Assembly: GCA_001600055.1 (NCBI GenBank)
Contig: BCIV01000007.1
Span: 806,001-870,000 of the forward strand
Origin: Filobasidium wieringae
Lineage: Eukaryota > Basidiomycota > Tremellomycetes > Filobasidiales > Filobasidiaceae
Reading direction: 5' to 3'
Length of the DNA stretch: 64,000 bases
Under the pieces are notes generated by a model, which was not told the DNA's origin, did not search any database, and saw only the letters and a list, made by a program, of their open reading frames with translations. The position numbers and the translations under genes are program-made. Below, in pieces: positions 58,225-64,000 of the stretch; the first letter of the stretch is position 1, and each line of letters starts with the position of its first letter.

Positions 58225-60827
58225 AAGGTCCAGATTCGAAACCGTTCAATCCACTTTCACGGTAGTAGTCTTCAATTTCTTTTTGATAATTTTCTTCTCC
58301 CTTGTCAATATGTCCCTTTCCATGCTCGGTCTCCTTGTCACCTGTCGCTTTAGCCACATCCGTAGCAGAGAGTTCCACATCCGCGTCCGCCGGACTTGTG
58401 ATTCTGGCTTGCTGCTCGCGCACTGCCTTGACTGATGCTCGATGTCTGAGTGCCGCTTCATTCTTCAAGAGATCGTCCGCAAAATAATAGGCAGAATTTC
58501 TGTCCTGCCAAGCCAACTGGTTTTTGAAGAGAGCCAGTTCCCGCTCGTATGTGTCAATCGCCTCTTGATTCAGATCGACTGACATATCCTCCTCATCGCT
58601 TCCACACGCGTAACGTTTCAAGTATCCAACGGAGTCCATGTCGTCAATGGTCGCGTAGATACTGGAAGCTCTGAAACCCCCTTCGGGAAGGTTATCGTTG
58701 ACCGATGGAGCTGCCCTGTAACGGATCATAGCTGCATGCTCGTCGTGGGCAGGCAAATTTAAGAAAGTCCCAGTCTCTACTCGGATCCATGGCTCTTCTA
58801 GTAGTTCTTTCGCGCTGCAGCGTTTTTTTGGGTCGATGGCCATGCATTTCTGAAGGAACCTTTCCAGGGGGCCGACCTCTTTCGTGGGAACTCTGTCACG
58901 TAAGTAATCAACCAATGAACGGCGTCGTGGCGGTTCTTCTAGCATCTTCGAATGATTCGTGCCGTATTTCCGATTGTAATATCGAACCAGAGTATCGTTA
59001 TCGTGGTTAAGTCGGCTCTCGCGATACTGTTTCCATTGTTTGCGATAAGCAAGTAAACCGCGAGACAGGTATTCGCCTGAATCACTGGACTCCTGCGAGG
59101 CAGTGTCAGTCGTCCACGGAGAGCCTAGTTGATAATGAGGTCTCACGTCTTCTACGTATAGTGAAGGGAAGCCACCATGCATATGTTTGGGAAAAAGTCC
59201 GAATGCATCACGAATGCCCTCCAGATGTCTCTCGTAATCATAGACCCCGTGCTGGAAATAACACTCGCCGTTGAGGATATCTAGCACCTGTAAGAAAATT
59301 CGGTCACAATAACCAATCACATGATCGTGAACCGACGAACGTGACTGACCAGACATCCGATAGTCCAGACGTCGACGCATGTATTCCAGGTACTCAGGTC
59401 ATTTCCTACATAGTCGCATAGCAATTTCTCGGGAGGAGAAATTGGTGCTGGCATATGCAAACGAGGCCCGGGTTTATACTTCCAATGTGCTGAGAGATCA
59501 CGAAATCAGTTTTGTGGAACTAGGACGGTGCGGTATGACGCGTACATCTCCCGAAATCCGTCAAGACACACGAAGCCCGATCGAGTATGCCTGGATCGCG
59601 TCGATAAGACCATTCACCAAGAGGTTTGACCGGCACAGCGTTCTTCTTTCCCGTCGGTTTATCCGTATCATAGTTCACATGCGTATCATAGTCCACCGCA
59701 GGGTCGTTCAGTAGCTCTTCCTGTATGATCTTGTCCAGATGAGGAAACGTTATCATGACGTTGAGAGGTTTTAGACCTTGCAGATACGAGGAGCATAATT
59801 CAACTTAGAGTATAGACCTCGGATGAGCACATGACATACCTGCATAAACTATGTTCATCTCCGTGTGCAGGAAGTCAATGCCCTGAGTCACGTCTCGCAT
59901 CAGTCTCTTCATAAAGCTCATTGACATTCTCGGACCATGAGGGACATGTAATTGTTTCAGAACGTAATCGAGGGTAAACGCAAGTGGTTCGATCATCATG
60001 ATCCGGTATGGACCGTGGTAACTTTCGCCCATGTAGTCGATAATGTTGTGTTGACCAGGATGAGGAGACGCGAGAACCGGTGGTGAAGAGATCCGAAATG
60101 CTGCGCGCGAGTGTCGACGAGTGGGGTGGTGTCGTTTTTGAAAGGATCTCGATGCCGATATGTTTTTGTTGCTGTCGCCAGCCATGTTTTGTGTTTGGTC
60201 GTCACGTTGCTCGACGATCATCGATCTAGGAGGAGCTGAATGCCGACGAGCGGTTCGTCTATGCACGATCGGCGGCATTCCTGCAAGATTCACGGAAGCC
60301 ACATCTTCCCGCCAAGCTTGGATACGATCATAGCCTTCATTGTAGGAGTACTTCTGGTTTCCAGGATCATAGTCCAATAACATCTGTTCCTCTTTACTCA
60401 AGTACGAGAGTTTCTTCACGCGTATAGCCTCAAGAAACGCTACTTCATGGTTCTCCTTGGTTACGCGCTCGCTTTTTTTGATGATCTTCAATACTTTGAA
60501 GGTATTCTTTGTCCTGAAGTGCGTGGAAAAGTTTTAATCTTCCAAAGGACGAAGTTTGTTAGAAGGAAAGATCCCTTACATATCCTGCTGATCTTTCACC
60601 AAGCAAACGGTAGAATGATTCCCCATGCCCAATTTTCTGAGCACAATGTAACGATTGTCGATCCCGATTTGTTGTCCGATCGACGGTCTATAGAAATCCG
60701 ACTGTGCTCCTAGCTCTTTCTTCTTCTGCGATTTGTCGATACGATTTGGATGACCATCGACCCACTTCATCGGTATGTAGTCGGAAGCGGTCGGTATAGG
60801 CGACGGTTTCCTGGGAGGAGATGTCAT
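58136..60827 (-). CDS. SRPK-like protein kinase homologue, catalytic-loop Asp replaced
   Basis: Kinase fold of the SR-protein-kinase type. Start MTSPPRKPSPIPTASDYIPM at 60827 (an in-frame Met at 61007 would add 60 residues). Gly loop: YIVLRKLGMGNHSTVCLVKD. The beta-3 Lys is in TFKVLKIIKK and the helix-C Glu in ENHEVAFLEAI. An insert of about 130 residues, rich in Arg/Ser/His, precedes IDYMGESYHGPYRIMMIEPL. The catalytic loop reads NIVYAGLKPLNVMITFP, where active kinases have H-x-D-x-K-P-x-N: the Asp position is Gly in the only splicing I can find (exon ends GCAG at 59840, next begins GTCTAAAA at 59776). DFG is intact (VLTDFGRS). Then PAPISPPEKLL (PPE for APE), STWNTCVDVWTIGCL and a long C-terminal tail ending RLERPYRHS. 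It may be a pseudokinase. Confidence 0.85.
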
Positions 60828-61686
60828 TTCGCTAGAGGTCGATAGATATATTTGTTGTAGACGCGAAAAGCCGAGCCGCAAGATGAAGTACCGATAAACC
60901 GCAGCGGTTACACTATGGAATCCGTCAAAGTCGGTACCGGAGTCAATCACCACAACGTCCAAAGCGACTTTTATACTGGTCCGATGAGACCCCTTGAAAT
61001 CACTCACCTAAATCAATCAAGCACAAGATGTCCTGAAGGTTGTATTCGATATATAACTGACCAGAAGGACGCGTTTGATTGTACGTGAAGAGAAACAGCG
61101 GTGCTCCGGCTGGTTCTGTGAGCCCAGAGCCCTTGGAGAATATTGTAGATTGTTTGATACTGCTAAATGCCCGGCGATTGTAGACGGCTTGCTGACGAAC
61201 TTTCACCCTTGCTCGTCGTAGCTTTCCAGGAACTCGAACTGGACGGTAACCTCCTGGGTCAGTTCAGTAGCGAAACCTCGAAGATTTCTGTCTAAGAGAT
61301 GAATCGGATTCGAATGTTCCCAAAGATATGCTCTCCTTCTGGAAACTTCGAAATTTTATTGATCGCTGATCGCTGATGATCTAAATGAGTGAAACACGAT
61401 GTGTTTCACTTATCAAGCGCATCACAGATCTGCGCTTCTGTTTGGCCCACAGTTCTAAATGAACGTGAACGATCGATCTGAAATGACGAATCTTGTTTAT
61501 GCACCTAAACCGCATATACATTTCTCTTCCCATTCCTGTTCCCCACAATGCTACTATAACTCGAGCGATTCTCCACGCCAAAGATCAATCATAGCGTTTA
61601 TTCTCCATCGCAGAGCTGGGCTTAAGCCTTTCTCTGAAGCCATCTTGAGAGCACGAGCTGCAGAGAAGAAAGGAGCTTCCTCTATT
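60828..61686. promoter_or_regulatory. Region between the divergent kinase and nucleotidyltransferase genes
   Basis: 859 bp between start codons. The kinase frame extends upstream to 61007 and the nucleotidyltransferase frame extends upstream to 61459, so either start may be longer than I chose. A near-palindromic pair GTGTTTCAC and AGTGAAACAC lies around 61388-61410. No TATA box. Confidence 0.5.
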
Positions 61687-64000
61687 ATGGCGTCCCATAC
61701 CACGCAAGGTGGACCTTCCCAACCTCAACCAGTAATTGCCGCTGGTGGATCGAGTAAAGTTGAGAAGCAAAATGTACCGAATCGGAACAGACGACGCCCG
61801 AACCCACCAAAGAACAAAAACGTAGACGAAGCTATTACGAACTCCTTCAACGTGCGACAAGAAGCAGGAACATCATCTGCACCCAGACAAGCCGGATTCA
61901 CCAATGCCAATCTCCGACCTCCTCAACCACCGTTAGATGTAGGAAGATCTCTTGCTACAGCTCGAAATGCAATACGACCATCAACGGCTACTACAGGAAA
62001 ACAAACCAACCAGACCGCAAGTATTCACACCGGCCCTATCAGACCTACACCAATAGCCTCAACTTCTCGAGGTTCAAGACCTGCTCCCAACGTTCAGCCT
62101 CGGAATATTCAAATACAACAAAACTACACAGGCCCAGAAGAATTTGATGCGGTTCAAGCGAACACTCAACTTCTCACCCTTTTGACATCCGCCCCTTCTG
62201 CTTTCCCCGATTCCGAAGAACCTTTCTTAACCGCCTATGCTCAAACGCTTATGAGGCCTGACGATCGGGAATCAATTTACCCACCCGTCCTGCGAAATGC
62301 CACCCAGTTTTCTCGAGAGTGTTACACCTCTTGGCAACACTCTCTTCCACCTCAAGATGTACAAGAGACCGTTTCTCGTATCGTATGGAATATCAACGAG
62401 ATCGTTGCTTCCCGCTGGCCACGACTAAGATTCGTCGTCGAACCGTTCGGAAGTGTCTCCTGGAGAGGTGAAACAGGTAATGGAGGAGGAGATATCGATT
62501 TGGTTTTGAGGGATTATGCTAGACCGTTAGGATATACGGAGGAGTATTGGGGAGAAGGGGGCTTGAGTAATATGAAGGTCCCTAGTGTCTATAATACGAA
62601 CGTTATGGCTCGGACCTTGAGGGAGAATGGGTATAGCGATGTAGACCCGATTAGATGGGCTTCAACTCCTATCGGTCAGTCTTGTTTTCTGTGTCAGTGA
62701 GAGTCTCACAATGGCCTTACAACCTGTTTATCCAGTGAAATTCAAGGACTCGCATTCGGACTTCGCAATTGACCTGAATATCAACGATCTAGGAGGTCTA
62801 TACAATAGCGCCATGATCAACGCCTATTGTCGATTGTCCCCCTTCCAACTACGCCCACTGATACATATCGTCAAATCATGGAGCAAAGCGAGAGATCTAA
62901 ATGATCCTTCTGGGAAAGACGGAGCGACATCTCTAAGCAGTTATTGCTGGGCTTTGTTGGCCATCGCGTATATGCAGGAGAGACACGCTTTGCCGAATCT
63001 GCAGGACGAGGATTTGGTCACGAGGAATGGGAGGAATGGGGTGAAAGTTTGGGTAGGATGGGGTAGACGTCAGGGGACTTCGGCTGATATTTCCTTTGTC
63101 GACAAACTCGAGGACGAGGATTACAAGCGATTGAAATTAGATCCTGTTGAGTGGGACGGCGAAAAGTTCTTGCACAGCAAGAATCAGTTGGGCGATCTGG
63201 TCAAGGGTTTCTTCGAATTCTATAATCAGCTTACCAAGAATTCGGAGAAGGAGAACAACGCTACTCTTTGCTTGAGCGTGTGGAAAGGCGGAGTGATCCC
63301 GCGTGCGGCCAAACGAGACATGTCGTACGATTACAAGCTGCAGCAAGCTTCACAGAAGCAGACTCGCGCCAAATTACCAGCTGCTGCTCAGCAGAGTACA
63401 GGTGCCAGAGCTGGTGATGAAAAAGAGAGAGGGCCCAGTGTGCGAGGTTTTGCTCAGCCGCATGAGTGGGTAGGAGCGGATCTTGTTGTACAGGATCCGT
63501 TCTTGCACGACAAGGTAAGCAATCAGTTTTGGCTGGAGCTCGGGGGAAGATGTTGACTGGTTGTCTATCAGAACTGTGCACGTGGAATGAACCATCATAC
63601 TTTCACTCGATTACAAAAGGTGCGTGTTGATGTCTTGTTGACTCGTTTCACAGCCTCTAATCGCTCTTGCCGTTTGTTCAGGAATTTGAACGTGCCGATA
63701 TGCTTATGAATAGCAGTAGCTCGCTCGAAGTCCTATTAGAGAAATCGGATCATAAAGATGAGAAGGGCGGACGGGCTGCTAAGCGACTCAGTCGGAAAGA
63801 ACAGAGAGACAGCAGAGCCGAAAAGCAGACAAGCGCTGCGGCATCATCAGCAGTGTCGACCGTAACTCAGACTGAAGCTGGAGGTTCGAAGTGGGAAGAG
63901 AAGCAGCACCAAGAAGATAGCACATCGAATACTACTCTTGCTGCCGCAATCACAGGCGTCGCTCTCTTAAACATCGCTACGGATCGTGATATTCAAACTG
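61687..64000 (+). CDS. Cid1-type non-canonical poly(A)/poly(U) polymerase, 3' end outside window
   Basis: Template-independent RNA nucleotidyltransferase (TRF4/Cid1/TENT superfamily) adding A or U tails. Start MASHTTQGGPSQPQPVIAAG at 61687; upstream in-frame Mets exist to 61459. A disordered, Gln/Pro/Asn-rich N-terminus of about 160 residues is followed by the helical segment SRIVWNINEIVASRWPRLRF, the nucleotidyltransferase core EPFGSVSWRGETGNGGGDID (Gly-Ser and the two catalytic Asp of DID), and the third Asp in SDFAIDLNINDLGG. The PAP-associated region has YNSAMINAYCRLSPFQLRPL, LIHIVKSWSKARDLNDPSGK, SLSSYCWALLAIAYMQ and, later, EWVGADLVVQDPFLHDKNCA with RGMNHHTFTRLQKEF, the end motif of Cid1-like enzymes. 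The charged tail is cut by the window edge after 64000. Tail specificity (A or U) cannot be read here. Confidence 0.92.

Noticed and set aside
61008..61206. Minus-strand frame upstream of the kinase as an extra exon
   Set aside because: It ends in a stop just before the kinase frame and no splice join gives a kinase-like extension.
1..64000. tRNA genes, CRISPR arrays, intact transposons or a secondary-metabolite cluster
   Set aside because: I found no cloverleaf with A and B boxes, no regular spaced repeats, no transposase or reverse transcriptase frame, and the enzymes present are ordinary housekeeping genes with separate promoters. LYS2 resembles a peptide synthetase but is the lysine enzyme. 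A tRNAscan run could still find a tRNA I missed.

Overview
The window is nuclear DNA from a filamentous-type or yeast-like fungus, almost certainly a basidiomycete and most likely a tremellomycete (Cryptococcus/Kwoniella-like). The evidence is protein-coding genes on both strands broken by many short GT-AG introns (mostly 45-105 nt, branch sites like CTAAC or CTGAC), very small exons, compact intergenic spaces, and single-copy eukaryotic housekeeping genes. The lineage call is inference. I see no tRNA, rRNA, CRISPR or intact mobile element. All gene models below were spliced by hand from reading frames and splice sites.

Layout. 1-5.3 kb: 3' part of a large serine-rich disordered protein. 5.4-13.2 kb: mitochondrial seryl-tRNA synthetase (-) and the lysophospholipase NTE1 (+), divergent. 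14.7-20.4 kb: a SUR1/CSH1-type sphingolipid mannosyltransferase with large extensions, then a monoacylglycerol-lipase-like alpha/beta hydrolase. 20.6-25.3 kb (-): a GIY-YIG-like ORF with a decayed tandem copy, the AAA ATPase MSP1, a ZNF706-like zinc-finger protein and a small one-membrane-segment protein. 26.8-34.1 kb (+): an 840-residue disordered protein, ribosomal protein eL22 and a clathrin adaptor beta subunit. 34.5-38.5 kb (+): an epoxide hydrolase and an unknown multipass membrane protein. 40.3-49.6 kb: SEC61 gamma (SSS1, -) divergent from SmB (+), a small Cys-rich protein (-) divergent from mitochondrial aconitase (+), then mitochondrial cytochrome c peroxidase (+). 50.3-58.2 kb: LYS2 alpha-aminoadipate reductase (-) divergent from a UCH37-type deubiquitinase (+), then an ALKBH6-type dioxygenase (+). 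58.1-60.8 kb: an SRPK-like kinase homologue (-) that lacks the catalytic-loop Asp in my model. 61.7 kb to the end: a Cid1-type nucleotidyltransferase, cut by the window edge.

Themes. Several genes share short bidirectional promoters (SerRS/NTE1, SSS1/SmB, Cys-rich/ACO1, LYS2/UCH37). Very small exons (9, 11, 12, 14 and 16 nt, possibly 4 nt) interrupt highly conserved motifs, including an active-site segment of aconitase. Membrane lipid metabolism (NTE1, sphingolipid mannosyltransferase, acylglycerol lipase-like) clusters between 7 and 20 kb, but these genes have separate promoters and I see no biosynthetic gene cluster. No wholly new system is evident. The least ordinary items are the putative catalytically altered kinase, its coding overlap with ALKBH6, the GIY-YIG-like ORF with its degenerate duplicate, and a short conserved peptide motif shared by two intergenic regions.
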